Assembly (NCBI GenBank): GCA_934747775.1
Contig: CAKVHA010000001.1
Span: forward strand, 62,001-126,000
Origin: an uncultured Clostridia bacterium
GTDB lineage: Bacteria > Bacillota > Clostridia > Christensenellales > UBA1242
DNA: 64,000 bases
Direction: 5' to 3'
Shown here: in pieces, positions 27,097-35,714 of the stretch
Numbering within the stretch: position 1 is the first letter of the stretch
Layout of the letters: each line of letters starts with the position of its first letter
Program-made: the position numbers and the translations under genes
Notes under the pieces: model-generated
Database searches by the model: none
Seen by the model: only the letters and a program-made list of their open reading frames with translations
What the model was told of the DNA's origin: nothing

Positions 27097-27657
27097 ATGG
27101 AAATAAGCAATGAACTATATAATCTTATCACAACTAGGCACAGTTGTAGAAAATTTTCCGACAAATCGGTTGCAGACGACGACATATATAAAATTATAGA
27201 ATGTGGACTTGCTGCTCCAAGTGCAATGAATAGACAACCTTGGTTTTTTGTTGTAATTAAAGATAAAAGTGTTACAAACAACCTTAAAAAATTGGCTAAA
27301 ACTGCTTTTGAAAATTCCGACAACGACTGGCGTAAAAACTGGGCAAAGCAACCTAATTTTGACCCATTTTACAACCCAAATGTTATGGTTTTAATTTGCA
27401 ATAAAAAAGATGTTCCAAATTCTAAAAACGATTGCTGTTTTGCGGTTCAAAATATGTCTTTAATGGCGGAGAGTTTGGAACTTGGCTCTTGTATAATTCA
27501 AGATGTGTGCTGGGCAATAGACGAAACTAATCAAGCGGATTTTAATATCCCTTCCGATTATGAAATATATCTGGCATTGTCCGTGGGCTACCCAGCCTTA
27601 AAAAGCACCACAAAAAAGACCATCAACACTTCAAAATACACAATAATTAACCATTAA
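27097..27657 (+). CDS. Nitroreductase-family FMN oxidoreductase
   Basis: A 186-residue flavoprotein of the nitroreductase superfamily (NAD(P)H:acceptor reduction with FMN). RHSCRKFSD near residue 16 and AAPSAMNRQPWFFVV are the two FMN-binding segments; NVMVLICNKK and LALSVGYP complete the fold. GGGGG just before the ATG selects this start over an upstream ATG. It ends the three-gene unit that begins at 25961. A terminator lies at 27775. Confidence 0.88.
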   Translation: MEISNELYNLITTRHSCRKFSDKSVADDDIYKIIECGLAAPSAMNRQPWFFVVIKDKSVTNNLKKLAKTAFENSDNDWRKNWAKQPNFDPFYNPNVMVLICNKKDVPNSKNDCCFAVQNMSLMAESLELGSCIIQDVCWAIDETNQADFNIPSDYEIYLALSVGYPALKSTTKKTINTSKYTIINH

Positions 27658-27774
27658 TGTATATCACAACATTATGTTACAACTCTAATATGCACAACAA
27701 TTATAATTAAAGATTGGCTTAACAATTTATGTGATAATGAGTAAGGCTATTCTATTTTTAATAACATATAATTT

Positions 27775-27809
27775 AAAAAAGCCGCACTGCAATTAAGTGC
27801 GGCTTTTTT
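27775..27809 (+). terminator. Terminator of the SGNH-GNAT-nitroreductase unit
   Basis: GCCGCACT, loop GCAATTA, AGTGCGGC, then six T residues. The same hairpin with the same loop and flanks recurs at 32907. Confidence 0.9.
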
Positions 27810-27913
27810 GTTGGGTGGTCTTTATATAAAAGTGTTTTAGACATATTTTTGCTAAAAATAATTATAAAGTTGTTAAAAGTGGGTTATATTTTGTTTAAAA
27901 AAACTTGCAAGTG

Positions 27914-27922
27914 TGCTAAACT
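27914..27922 (+). promoter_or_regulatory. Extended -10 with the ATG at the predicted +1 (lepB)
   Basis: TGCTAAACT ends 6 bases before the lepB ATG, so transcription is predicted to start on the A of the start codon. No ribosome binding site is present. The arrangement matches that of the gene at 37427. Confidence 0.5.
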
Positions 27923-27928
27923 TAAAAT

Positions 27929-28561
27929 ATGAAAAACGCGCGTTTTGATATAAACTTTAATGCGAAAAGTAAAAAACCGAGCAGAGTTTTAGACGGACTT
28001 AGCACTATATTGTTTGTGTTTGTGCTATGCGTTTTTTTTGTGTTCATTGCATTTTCTAAGGTTTACACTGCCGACCAAATTAGCGGCGAGAGTATGGAAA
28101 ATACATTTTTTGATTCCGACATTGTGTACTACAAACAGGTGAAATTATCCGACCTAAACTATGGCGATGTGGTTATTATAAAAACCGAAAGTAAAGACAT
28201 TATTAAGCGTGTAATTGGCTTAAGTGGCGACACAATAGAAATGAAAAAATGCGACGACGAGTATTTTGTTTTTAGAAACGGCATAAAATTAGAAGAGCCA
28301 TATATTAAGGATAAAAGCGGAAACAAGAAAAAGTACGAAGAGTTTGTTTTGTGTTTTGATGGAGAGAGTACAACTGTGGGGCAAAACCAGTTTTTTGTGC
28401 TTGGCGACAACCGCGCAAACAGCAACGACAGCGCCGCTCGCTATGGCTGCTTTAATGCAAACCAAATTGTGGGTGTTGTGGATTATACTGTAAAAGCTGG
28501 GCGCATTCCGATAGTTGACCTTTTTATCCAACTATTTTTGCCTGTGTTTTACAAGGTGTGA
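27929..28561 (+). CDS. lepB: Signal peptidase I
   Basis: Membrane-bound serine protease that removes signal peptides from secreted proteins. The 210-residue product has an N-terminal transmembrane anchor (about 24-45) and the nucleophile S55 in SGESMENTF. The general base is K93 in DIIKRVIG, and box E is LGDNRANSNDSA. There is no Shine-Dalgarno before the ATG, and an extended -10 sits just upstream, so the mRNA may be leaderless. It is monocistronic, since a terminator follows at 28597. Confidence 0.93.
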   Translation: MKNARFDINFNAKSKKPSRVLDGLSTILFVFVLCVFFVFIAFSKVYTADQISGESMENTFFDSDIVYYKQVKLSDLNYGDVVIIKTESKDIIKRVIGLSGDTIEMKKCDDEYFVFRNGIKLEEPYIKDKSGNKKKYEEFVLCFDGESTTVGQNQFFVLGDNRANSNDSAARYGCFNANQIVGVVDYTVKAGRIPIVDLFIQLFLPVFYKV

Positions 28562-28596
28562 AGGGCTTAAAAATTTTACAAAATTTGCTAAATTTG

Positions 28597-28634
28597 AAAT
28601 TGCTATTGAAAAATGGCAATTTTTTTGTTATAAT
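28597..28634 (+). promoter_or_regulatory. Terminator overlapped by the promoter of the next gene
   Basis: AAATTGCTAT/ATGGCAATTT plus a T-run (28597-28626) ends lepB. Within the same bases TTGAAA (28606-28611), a 17-bp spacer and TGTTATAAT (TATAAT at 28629-28634) form a good promoter for the gene at 28663. The -35 lies in the terminator loop. Confidence 0.75.
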
Positions 28635-28662
28635 AAAATAACTAAAGAGTGTGAGGTGTTTT

Positions 28663-29844
28663 ATGAACACAAAAACCTGCGAAATACTTGCTGCTGTTTT
28701 GCGCTGTGCAATTGCAACCGAAAATCACAAAACAAACGAAATTTTAACTAACTTTCCTTGGGCGATTGTACCTGTGAGAGATAAATTTGGCAAGGTTACA
28801 AGTGCCGCAAAAGTGGTGGACGAGTATGATTTTGTTACCGACCCAAATGTAAACGCCGATTTTAGCGAGCGCCACGCGGTTTCGTTTAAAACCATAAACA
28901 GCTTTTTCTTTAAAAACAGCAGCCCAGTTGTAAAGCAGGCTTACAGATATCTTAGTATTCCCGACAATCGTCCCAAAGCGGTTTTAAAGGATATGGACGA
29001 AAAAAAATATTCATTGTTTGAAGAAATATATTCAATGGTTTTTGCACACAATTATATGAATAATTTTAAATGTATTAACTACAAAAATGATATAGATAAA
29101 ATAAATTTTAATATTAATATCAACCTTAACAAACGCCTTGTTGACGCTGGCTGCAACGACTTGCAGTACTTTAATTTTAGACCGCTTTTAAAGATTATTG
29201 ACAACGATTTACAAAAATACAATTCGATAGAAGAAGACGTTGCTCCTAAGGGAAACAACACAATTTTAAATTACCTAAATCCTTTCACGCTTGCCGAATA
29301 TTATTTTTACCGCAAAACTATAAACGATTATTACTACAAAAATTGCGAGCGTCCAATGTACAACTCAACCCCAGCTAAAATGGATTTGTTAAAAGAAGCA
29401 CTTTCAACCCAAATTTACAACCCGTTTAGCACACCAAAAGAGTACCACAAGCCGTTTTTTAGAAACCGCAAATTGGAAGGGTTGGTGACCGAACCTATTG
29501 ACCATATAAAAGCTAAAAAGATTGTGGACGATATTATGAAAAACGACCCAAAATGTCTTGAAGATATCCCTGCACTTATAAACAACCTTTTGTGCAATAA
29601 TTTTGAATCTACTCGCGATGAGTGTCCTAATTTTTATGTTGACTCTACTAGTATTGTGGATGTTAATAAAGACTCTGGCAAAAACCCAAAATACAAAATA
29701 AGATTATCCACTAAAGAAGGCAATGTTGCAACTGCAGCAAACATAAATGAAAGCCAAAACATAAAACACTATTTAAAAGAAAAAGAAAACAGGGACGAAA
29801 TAGAAAGTTTTAGAAATTCCACCCAAACTTCATTGTTTGGTTGA
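28663..29844 (+). CDS. Protein of unknown function, 393 residues
   Basis: I do not recognise this protein. It is soluble, without signal or membrane segment, rich in Asn, Lys, Tyr and Phe. It has a Tyr/Asn-dense middle (FAHNYMNNFKCINYKNDIDK; LAEYYFYRKTINDYYYKN) and a charged C-terminus ending SFRNSTQTSLFG. The start at 28663 has GAGGTG upstream. It is monocistronic, with its own promoter and terminator. The C-terminal peptide QTSLFG resembles the beta-clamp-binding QxxLF type, which would be compatible with a DNA-associated role. That reading is speculative. Confidence 0.7.
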   Translation: MNTKTCEILAAVLRCAIATENHKTNEILTNFPWAIVPVRDKFGKVTSAAKVVDEYDFVTDPNVNADFSERHAVSFKTINSFFFKNSSPVVKQAYRYLSIPDNRPKAVLKDMDEKKYSLFEEIYSMVFAHNYMNNFKCINYKNDIDKINFNININLNKRLVDAGCNDLQYFNFRPLLKIIDNDLQKYNSIEEDVAPKGNNTILNYLNPFTLAEYYFYRKTINDYYYKNCERPMYNSTPAKMDLLKEALSTQIYNPFSTPKEYHKPFFRNRKLEGLVTEPIDHIKAKKIVDDIMKNDPKCLEDIPALINNLLCNNFESTRDECPNFYVDSTSIVDVNKDSGKNPKYKIRLSTKEGNVATAANINESQNIKHYLKEKENRDEIESFRNSTQTSLFG

Positions 29845-29899
29845 TTTTCTAAATTAAAAAGATTTTTTGCTTGAAAAAATAATAAAGAAAATAGACTTT

Positions 29900-29934
29900 A
29901 AAAAACAACCTTATATTGCTAAGGTTGTTTTTTA
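29900..29934 (+). terminator. Rho-independent terminator
   Basis: AAAAAACAACCTTA, loop of 6, TAAGGTTGTTTTTT. The rest of 29845-30177 is AT-rich with no gene visible. Confidence 0.9.
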
Positions 29935-30177
29935 TTGTTGTAAGGAATTATAAGAGTTTTTATATTGTTATAAAGGTCTATATATTATAACATAATTATC
30001 AATTACAATAATGATTATATATTATTAAATGGATTATATGTTGCAACTAAAGATGTGTTTTACTAGATTATTAAGTTTTTTTTGCGAAATGATTGGCGAA
30101 ATACTTCTAATGGATGCAAAAATATGGTTAATATAACCAAAAAAAATGCGGTGGTGTGCTAAGTTAAGTGGGGCTAC

Positions 30178-30207
30178 TTGACAAATGACCATATTTTTTG
30201 ATATATT
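30178..30207 (+). promoter_or_regulatory. Promoter of the BspA/MBG surface protein
   Basis: TTGACA at 30178-30183, an 18-bp spacer, TATATT at 30202-30207. The predicted start is about 35 bases before the ATG. Confidence 0.7.
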
Positions 30208-30249
30208 AAATTTGTCGAAAATGTAGGGAAAAGGGAAGTTTTTGGAGAA

Positions 30250-32880
30250 ATGTATATTAAGAAAATAGACCACGTAAGGTCAATACCTATGTGGTTTTTA
30301 GTTTGGTTGTTTTTGGCCGTAGTTATGGCGATATGTATAACAAGTGGTGTAACATATTGCGCAAGCAATGTGAGTTGGTATTCGGAAAATGGCACGTTGT
30401 ACGGAGTTGAAAATTTAAGTGCAACAGAAGATTTTGAAGTAGATATACCTAGTACCGAAAACAATACACCAATTAAAGAGATAAAATATAATGATTTATG
30501 GCAAGGTTATGCATTTAAGGGCAATACACATATAGTTGGGTTAAGCCTAAAAAATGCAACAAACTTAGTAAAAATTGGGAATTTCGCTTTTAGCGGATGT
30601 GTTAATATAACGGGCAAACTAGAGTTGCCCGTTTCTCTTTATAAAATAACAAAAGCGGCGTTTAAAGACACGGGCATAACCGAAGTTGTTGTAACCAATC
30701 CGGAATGCGAAATTACATACACCGCGTTTGATGAAGATGTAACGCTGGTGTTTTTAAATGATAGTGATATTGACATATTTTTAAGTATGCAAGGCAATGC
30801 AAATTGGAATAGCCACAAGGAAAGATTAACAAGCACCCAACAACAAGACGAGACTGCGGTACAAGTTGTGGCAATAACCAACACTGGTAAGAAAATTAAT
30901 ACAGGCGTAGAAATTGCTTTAAACGAAGATCTTGGTCAAACAAATTACTTAAACTTAATCAAGTTTTTAAAAGATGCGGTTGAAGATTTTGACCACATTA
31001 CCCACAACGGCGAAACAGTAACGGCAGACACAATTTTTACATCAAACGAAGTAGCCATAGTTTACAAAACATATGCAAACGAAACTGAAAACATAACCAC
31101 TACATATGGCAAAAATTGTGTACTTTCTATTTCAAAAACATATTCCACATATCAGTGGAACAATGGCAGTACTTTAAGCACGCTAGATGTGTCCAACCTA
31201 AACGCAGGCGAGTACACATATTCTTGTGTTTGCGACGAGAAAAACACATATACCTTTAATGTGACAGTACAAAAAGCGCAAATTACACCAAATTGGGATT
31301 TTACAACTATATTATATTGTGAAATTCAATCATTTGATTTTAATAATATCTGTCAGTATGCGGACTATCAATTGTTGGATAACAACAACAATCCTGTTAC
31401 AACGTTGCCAGTGGGTGAGTATAAAATAATACTTACCCTAAAAGAGCAATACAAACAAAACTACGAACTAACTCAAACCACAAAACAGTTTTCAGTTTCG
31501 CCAGTTAGTGCAACACTAGCGTGGAACACCACTACAAGGTTTACCTACAACCGCAACGAAATTTCGTTTGAACCAACAGTTATATATCATTGCAACCACA
31601 AACACAACAAAAAGCTAAAATACAACAACTCGGTGTTGGCGGCAACCAATGCTGGTGAGTACACAATTACAGTTTTGGGTTTTGTTGATTCAAACTTTAT
31701 ATTAACTCAAAGCGACCTAGCCCAAACCTTTGTTATCGAAAAACGCGAAGTTAGGGTAGATTGGTCTAATATGGAACTAGTGTACAATGGTTTGCCACAA
31801 TCTTGCACGCCACATGTTTCGGACGGAAGTGTTGATTTGGAACTAATTGTAACTGGCGAACAAATATTTGCAAGTGACGAGCCATACACTGCAACAGCAA
31901 CACTAAAAGACCCTACTAATTATATTTTGTTAAATTCGGTTTGTGAGTTTTTAATAACAAGGGCAACTGAAACAATATATTTACCTAACACATCACTAAC
32001 CGTACCATATACTGGTGACTATTTTCTTCCAGAGTATTCGTATAACGGCACACAAACAATATTATACAGAGTGGGCGATGTTGATTATCCATTTGGCGTA
32101 AAAGACGCTGGCACATATGATTTAGAGATATACACAAATCAAAGCCAAAACTACAACGCAATGTCCTTTCATTGTTGCGTTACAATATTGCCAGTACAAG
32201 TTACAACAACTAAAAACAACTTAAACATTTCCGCGTCGGCATCAAACGGTTTTAACCTAAGTGCAAAGCTAAATGCAAACATTCTTCCAACCGAAAACCT
32301 AGATACAACTGGAATACACAAAAACTGCAAAGTTGTGCAAATGGTGGAACTATCAATGCTTGATACAGACGCTCAAAATTTTGACAACCTAAGTTTTAAA
32401 GTAAACAATATTTCAGCTAAAAATTTGATTGTTTACAAGCTAACACAAAATGGACTAGTAAAGTGTAATTACTCCATTCAAAACGGCTTTGTTGTGTTAT
32501 CTAATGCAACCCTAGGAACATATGTAATATTGCAGCGCACATCTTTCTTTACATCGCCTGCATTTTATATAATGACAGCGGTTTTGACGCTAACAGCGGT
32601 GGCATTGATACTATTTTTCACATTTAAATCCACTCGCAAAAAAAACACCACATTAATCACTAATCCAACCCGCATAACAGGAATATCACTAGACGACTTA
32701 GTAGCTTCCGCTAAAGATGTTGATGGTGACGCATTAGATTATTCCACTATGCAAACTACTTCTACCAAAGTTGAAAACAATACACAAACCACTGATTCTG
32801 ATGATAAAATCAACAGCTGCGAATCCGATTTAACATACACCGAACAAGACGACCTAGACGATATGCACGACGATGAGTAG
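30250..32880 (+). CDS. Large cell-surface protein with BspA-like repeats and MBG-type Ig domains
   Basis: An 876-residue protein anchored at both ends. The N-terminal hydrophobic segment (about 14-38) ends CITSGVTYCAS. Residues about 55-175 form short leucine-rich repeats of BspA type (IGNFAFSGCVNITGKLELP; LYKITKAAFKDTGITEVVV). Several Ig-like MBG repeats follow, with the recurring NAGEYTITV / DAGTYDLEI pattern. A second membrane segment near residue 770 (AFYIMTAVLTLTAVALILFF) is followed by a basic stretch and an acidic cytoplasmic tail. Such proteins are adhesin-like in gut Firmicutes. GGAG precedes the ATG. The ligand is unknown. Confidence 0.8.
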   Translation: MYIKKIDHVRSIPMWFLVWLFLAVVMAICITSGVTYCASNVSWYSENGTLYGVENLSATEDFEVDIPSTENNTPIKEIKYNDLWQGYAFKGNTHIVGLSLKNATNLVKIGNFAFSGCVNITGKLELPVSLYKITKAAFKDTGITEVVVTNPECEITYTAFDEDVTLVFLNDSDIDIFLSMQGNANWNSHKERLTSTQQQDETAVQVVAITNTGKKINTGVEIALNEDLGQTNYLNLIKFLKDAVEDFDHITHNGETVTADTIFTSNEVAIVYKTYANETENITTTYGKNCVLSISKTYSTYQWNNGSTLSTLDVSNLNAGEYTYSCVCDEKNTYTFNVTVQKAQITPNWDFTTILYCEIQSFDFNNICQYADYQLLDNNNNPVTTLPVGEYKIILTLKEQYKQNYELTQTTKQFSVSPVSATLAWNTTTRFTYNRNEISFEPTVIYHCNHKHNKKLKYNNSVLAATNAGEYTITVLGFVDSNFILTQSDLAQTFVIEKREVRVDWSNMELVYNGLPQSCTPHVSDGSVDLELIVTGEQIFASDEPYTATATLKDPTNYILLNSVCEFLITRATETIYLPNTSLTVPYTGDYFLPEYSYNGTQTILYRVGDVDYPFGVKDAGTYDLEIYTNQSQNYNAMSFHCCVTILPVQVTTTKNNLNISASASNGFNLSAKLNANILPTENLDTTGIHKNCKVVQMVELSMLDTDAQNFDNLSFKVNNISAKNLIVYKLTQNGLVKCNYSIQNGFVVLSNATLGTYVILQRTSFFTSPAFYIMTAVLTLTAVALILFFTFKSTRKKNTTLITNPTRITGISLDDLVASAKDVDGDALDYSTMQTTSTKVENNTQTTDSDDKINSCESDLTYTEQDDLDDMHDDE

Positions 32881-32906
32881 AATATTAGTTAAATAACCTA
32901 TAATTT

Positions 32907-32939
32907 AAAAAGCCGCACTGCAATTAAGTGCGGCTTTTT
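32907..32939 (+). terminator. Terminator of the surface-protein gene (same hairpin as 27775)
   Basis: GCCGCACT, loop GCAATTA, AGTGCGGC, TTTTT, flanked by TATAATTTAAAAA and TGTTGGG as in the earlier copy. Confidence 0.9.
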
Positions 32940-32998
32940 GTTGGGCAAATGCGGCAAAGGGGTGGGTAGTGCTAATGTTTGCCATATTAGTGGTTTTA

Positions 32999-33007
32999 TG
33001 ATATAAT
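32999..33007 (+). promoter_or_regulatory. Extended -10 upstream of the 33.1-35.0 kb operon
   Basis: TGATATAAT: TGn extension with a perfect TATAAT at 33002-33007. TTTGCC stands at the -35 position with a 17-bp spacer. It would give a leader of about 135 bases. Confidence 0.55.
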
Positions 33008-33148
33008 GAATATATGTGGTGCGAGGGGTGGGATTTTAGCGTTTCCAATAATTTTGTTTTGAATTCAATTTGTTGTGGTTTTTATAAAGAAACAATAAAA
33101 AGAATTATAGTAAGGATTTTAAAAAAATAAAAAAGGAGTTTGGGATTT

Positions 33149-33664
33149 ATGTACGAAGTGTCGCAAATTTTGGTTGCATTGGCGGATTTAATTTATGTTG
33201 TGTCAATGTTTACAAAAAATAAAAAGTGGCTGTTGTTTTTGCTTATTGTGTCCGACGTTTTGTTTGGACTGCACTTCTTTTTCTTAAAGGCTTTTACTGG
33301 CGCATATATGCTTGTTGCGGACATTGTGTTTTTAATTATTGCATATATCCTAAACGAAAAATACAAGGACAAACAGATGTACACTTTGGGTGTTGTGTTT
33401 GCTTTTGTGGCGTTTGTAATAACCATATTTACTTGGGTTAATCTAACTTCGCTATTTCCGCTACTTGGTATGGTAATATATTTTGTTACAATGGGCAAAA
33501 ATAATTTGTTTGAAAACAAAATTGGCTGTGGCGCAAGAAACTTTTTTAACATAATATATATGCTTTTAATCTCTTCGCGTTTGGGTTGGATACTGGAAAC
33601 TGTACTATTTTTAAGCGCCATTATCGGCGGCATAGCAAACAAAAAACAAAAGGAGCGAGAATAA
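33149..33664 (+). CDS. YgjV-like inner membrane protein
   Basis: A 171-residue polytopic protein with about six membrane segments, including QILVALADLIYVVSMF, WLLFLLIVSDVLFGLHFFFL and YMLVADIVFLIIAYIL. The layout resembles the YgjV (Imp-YgjV) family, whose function is not established. AAGGAG lies upstream of the ATG. The stop codon overlaps the next start (TAATG), so it is translationally coupled to the GNAT at 33664. Family assignment is moderate. Confidence 0.6.
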   Translation: MYEVSQILVALADLIYVVSMFTKNKKWLLFLLIVSDVLFGLHFFFLKAFTGAYMLVADIVFLIIAYILNEKYKDKQMYTLGVVFAFVAFVITIFTWVNLTSLFPLLGMVIYFVTMGKNNLFENKIGCGARNFFNIIYMLLISSRLGWILETVLFLSAIIGGIANKKQKERE

Positions 33665-34221
33665 TGGCTATTGCAGTTGAAACATTAAAAACCGAACGTT
33701 TGGTTTTAAAAAAGATTACGGAGCAAAATTTAGGCGACTACACTGAGTGGAAATCGCAGCAAGAGTATCACGATTTTTTGCCTAGCAGCCCCAAAACCGA
33801 CTACAAAGATACGCTTAATAAAATTGTGAAAGGTTACGATAACTTGGAAGATCCAACGCTACTTTGGGGAATATTTTTGGGCGACAAGCTTATTGGCAGC
33901 GTGTCAATTGAAAACTGGAACACAACCCATAAGTGGTGCGAGCTTGGGTGGGGCTTAAACCCTAAATATCAGCACAACGGCTACGCCTTTGAAGCGGTGT
34001 CTTGTTTGATAAACCACATTTTTAACACGCTAAATATGAATAGGGTTTCAATTGTGATTTGGGACGGAAACAACCAAAGCAAACACCTTGCTGAAAAACT
34101 GGGGTTTGTTAAGGAAGGTGTTGATAGGAAAGCAAGGTTTAAAGATGGTAAATATACAGATGTGCTTAGATTTGGACTATTAAAAGAAGAATGGGAAGGG
34201 AGAAAAGTATGCAAAAAGTAG
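33664..34221 (+). CDS. RimJ/RimL-type GNAT acetyltransferase
   Basis: A 185-residue N-acetyltransferase of the group that includes ribosomal-protein acetylases. TERLVLKKITEQN at the start, LGWGLNPKYQHNGYAFEAV as the acetyl-CoA loop, and NRVSIVIWDGNNQSKHLAEKLGF near the end are all typical. AAGGAG lies 7 bases before the ATG. It is coupled upstream to the YgjV-like gene by TAATG and overlaps the following gene by 13 bases. The acceptor could be a protein, an antibiotic or a metabolite. Confidence 0.88.
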   Translation: MAIAVETLKTERLVLKKITEQNLGDYTEWKSQQEYHDFLPSSPKTDYKDTLNKIVKGYDNLEDPTLLWGIFLGDKLIGSVSIENWNTTHKWCELGWGLNPKYQHNGYAFEAVSCLINHIFNTLNMNRVSIVIWDGNNQSKHLAEKLGFVKEGVDRKARFKDGKYTDVLRFGLLKEEWEGRKVCKK

Positions 34222-35030
34222 GAATAAACACAAATTGCGGGTGCGTGGCAAATTACTTTGAAATTTGCGACAATATTAAGAAAAGCGGTATTGAAAGCAT
34301 TATGATAGCCCTTATTCCGAATATGGAAAAAGAGCAGTTTGAGTACGCAAAAAAGCTGGGACTAAATGTTTCGTTTGTGCATCTTGACAACACCGAAACG
34401 GACGAAATGTGGGTGCGTGGAAATGCACACAACGACCAGCTTGAGTTGTACAAAAAACAAATTGCGTTGTGTGCGGAATATGGTGTTAAAATCGCCGTTT
34501 TGCACGCCACTAAGGGCAGAACTTGTGCCGCTGTTGTCGAGCCAACTGAGTTTGCTTTGGACGAATACAAAAGTCTTGTAGAGTTTGCAAAAAGCAAAAA
34601 GGTTAAAATTGCGCTAGAAAATTTGGATAATGGCGGATTTAAGCATTTTAAGTTTTTGCTGGACAATATTAAGTCGCCATATTTTGGCTTTTGCTACGAT
34701 TTTGGGCATCACAACTTGTACAACAAGGATAAGGATTTAATTGGGCTTTACGGCGACCGTTTGCTTGCGGTGCACTTGCACTCTAATCTTGGCGACTACG
34801 AGTTGGGAATGGATTATTCGCGTGACCTACATATGCTGCCATTCGATGGCACGGTGGATTACAACAAGGTGGTAAAGCAGTTAAAGGCGGTGGGGTACAA
34901 AAATACAATTATGATTGAGACAAACAAAAATCCAAAAGGCGACCCTAAAATATATAAAAACCTTACAAATTTGCAGTTTTTAGAAAAAGCTAAGGCTGTT
35001 ATGCTAAAACTTCGCGATATGATGAAATAG
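34209..35030 (+). CDS. Sugar phosphate isomerase/epimerase-like TIM-barrel protein
   Basis: A 273-residue protein of the xylose-isomerase-like TIM-barrel superfamily. Conserved metal-ligand strands are recognisable: VKIALENLDNGG (Glu), FGFCYDFGHHNLY (Asp/His), LLAVHLHSNLGDYE (His) and NTIMIETNKNP (Glu). AAGGGAG precedes the chosen ATG, which overlaps the GNAT by 13 bases. It is the last gene of this unit. The actual sugar or cyclitol substrate is not evident. Confidence 0.8.
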   Translation: MQKVGINTNCGCVANYFEICDNIKKSGIESIMIALIPNMEKEQFEYAKKLGLNVSFVHLDNTETDEMWVRGNAHNDQLELYKKQIALCAEYGVKIAVLHATKGRTCAAVVEPTEFALDEYKSLVEFAKSKKVKIALENLDNGGFKHFKFLLDNIKSPYFGFCYDFGHHNLYNKDKDLIGLYGDRLLAVHLHSNLGDYELGMDYSRDLHMLPFDGTVDYNKVVKQLKAVGYKNTIMIETNKNPKGDPKIYKNLTNLQFLEKAKAVMLKLRDMMK

Positions 35031-35165
35031 GTGTTTAAAAATTGTTGCATGTTTTAAATTGGGATTTAAAAAAGTTATTAAAAGTTTTGGCAATGATAAA
35101 AAAATGATAAAAAACAAGTAATTTGTTACATTTCGCACTTTTTTAAAAAACTTTAAAACTATTTA

Positions 35166-35194
35166 TTGACATATCTGCTGCGTTTTGCTAAAAT
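35166..35194 (+). promoter_or_regulatory. Promoter of tRNA-Ser
   Basis: TTGACA at 35166-35171, a 17-bp spacer ending TGC, TAAAAT at 35189-35194: near-consensus with extended -10. The start would be near 35201. Confidence 0.85.
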
Positions 35195-35198
35195 ATCC

Positions 35199-35235
35199 TT
35201 GCAAGTTAAAAATCCCCTCTTTTATTAACTTGCAA
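35199..35235 (+). other. Perfect 11-bp inverted repeat in the tRNA-Ser leader
   Basis: TTGCAAGTTAA and TTAACTTGCAA flank a 15-base loop, filling the space between the promoter start site and the tRNA 5' end. It may be a precursor hairpin positioning 5' processing, or an operator covering +1. Confidence 0.6.
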
Positions 35236-35239
35236 ATTC

Positions 35240-35330
35240 GGAGAAGTACTCAAGAGGCCGAAGAGGCGCCCCTGCTAAGGGTGTAGGGCGGTAACACGCC
35301 GCGAGGGTTCAAATCCCTCCTTCTCCGCCA
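35240..35330 (+). tRNA. tRNA-Ser(GCU)
   Basis: The acceptor stem GGAGAAG pairs with CTTCTCC. The anticodon loop CTGCTAA gives GCU for AGC/AGU codons. A long variable arm (GTAGGGCGGTAACACGCC) identifies a class II serine tRNA. The T-arm reads GAGGGTTCAAATCCCTC and 3' CCA is encoded. The 3' end is included in the direct repeat that flanks the CBASS genes. Confidence 0.96.
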
Positions 35331-35462
35331 GTAGGGAACTGTACGCAGCATCGTGAAAATGAGAAATGCGTGCAGTTTTTTATTTTACATGAATGTTTTG
35401 TTGATTGTAAAAAATTACAAGAGAACACAGCCAAATTTAATTTTAAAGATAACACTTTAAAA
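35327..35462 (+). repeat. Direct repeat DR1 at the 3' end of tRNA-Ser
   Basis: It starts at the tRNA 3' GCCA and matches DR2 (37210-37342) with two differences over the first 116 bp, then more loosely. It contains the tRNA terminator (35337-35381; arms AACTGTACGCA and TGCGTGCAGTT, then T residues). DR1 and DR2 bracket 1.9 kb that holds the CBASS operon, like the attL and attR of an integrated element. Confidence 0.9.
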
Positions 35463-35609
35463 TTAGGACGAGCAAGTTTGTCAAATCAGCAACTTAAACG
35501 AATAAGTTTAATGTTTGCAACTGACTTAAAAAACTTTGTCGAGGCTGGTGGCAAAATCCAAAATCCAACCGCAAAAGAAGTTTATTTTCACTTGCAAGAC
35601 AATCAATAA
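35463..35609 (+). pseudogene. Open frame running out of DR1, probable gene remnant
   Basis: A frame without a convincing start runs from DR1 to a stop at 35609 and ends LKNFVEAGGKIQNPTAKEVYFHLQDNQ. In DR2 the same frame is broken after the repeat. A T-rich hairpin terminator follows (about 35617-35653). It may be the tail of a gene cut by the insertion, or a short real gene. I do not recognise it. Confidence 0.3.
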
Positions 35610-35662
35610 AACGACCAAGAGAAGAAGTTAAAAATATCTCTTCTTTTTTTTTGTGACAAATC

Positions 35663-35691
35663 TATACAAATAACTTAAATTATGCTATAAT
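35663..35691 (+). promoter_or_regulatory. Promoter of the CBASS operon
   Basis: TATACA at 35663-35668, a 17-bp spacer ending TGC, TATAAT at 35686-35691: an extended -10 with a perfect hexamer. The start is expected near 35698, about 17 bases before the ATG. Confidence 0.75.
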
Positions 35692-35714
35692 ATGGCATAT
35701 AAAAGGAGAAAAAT

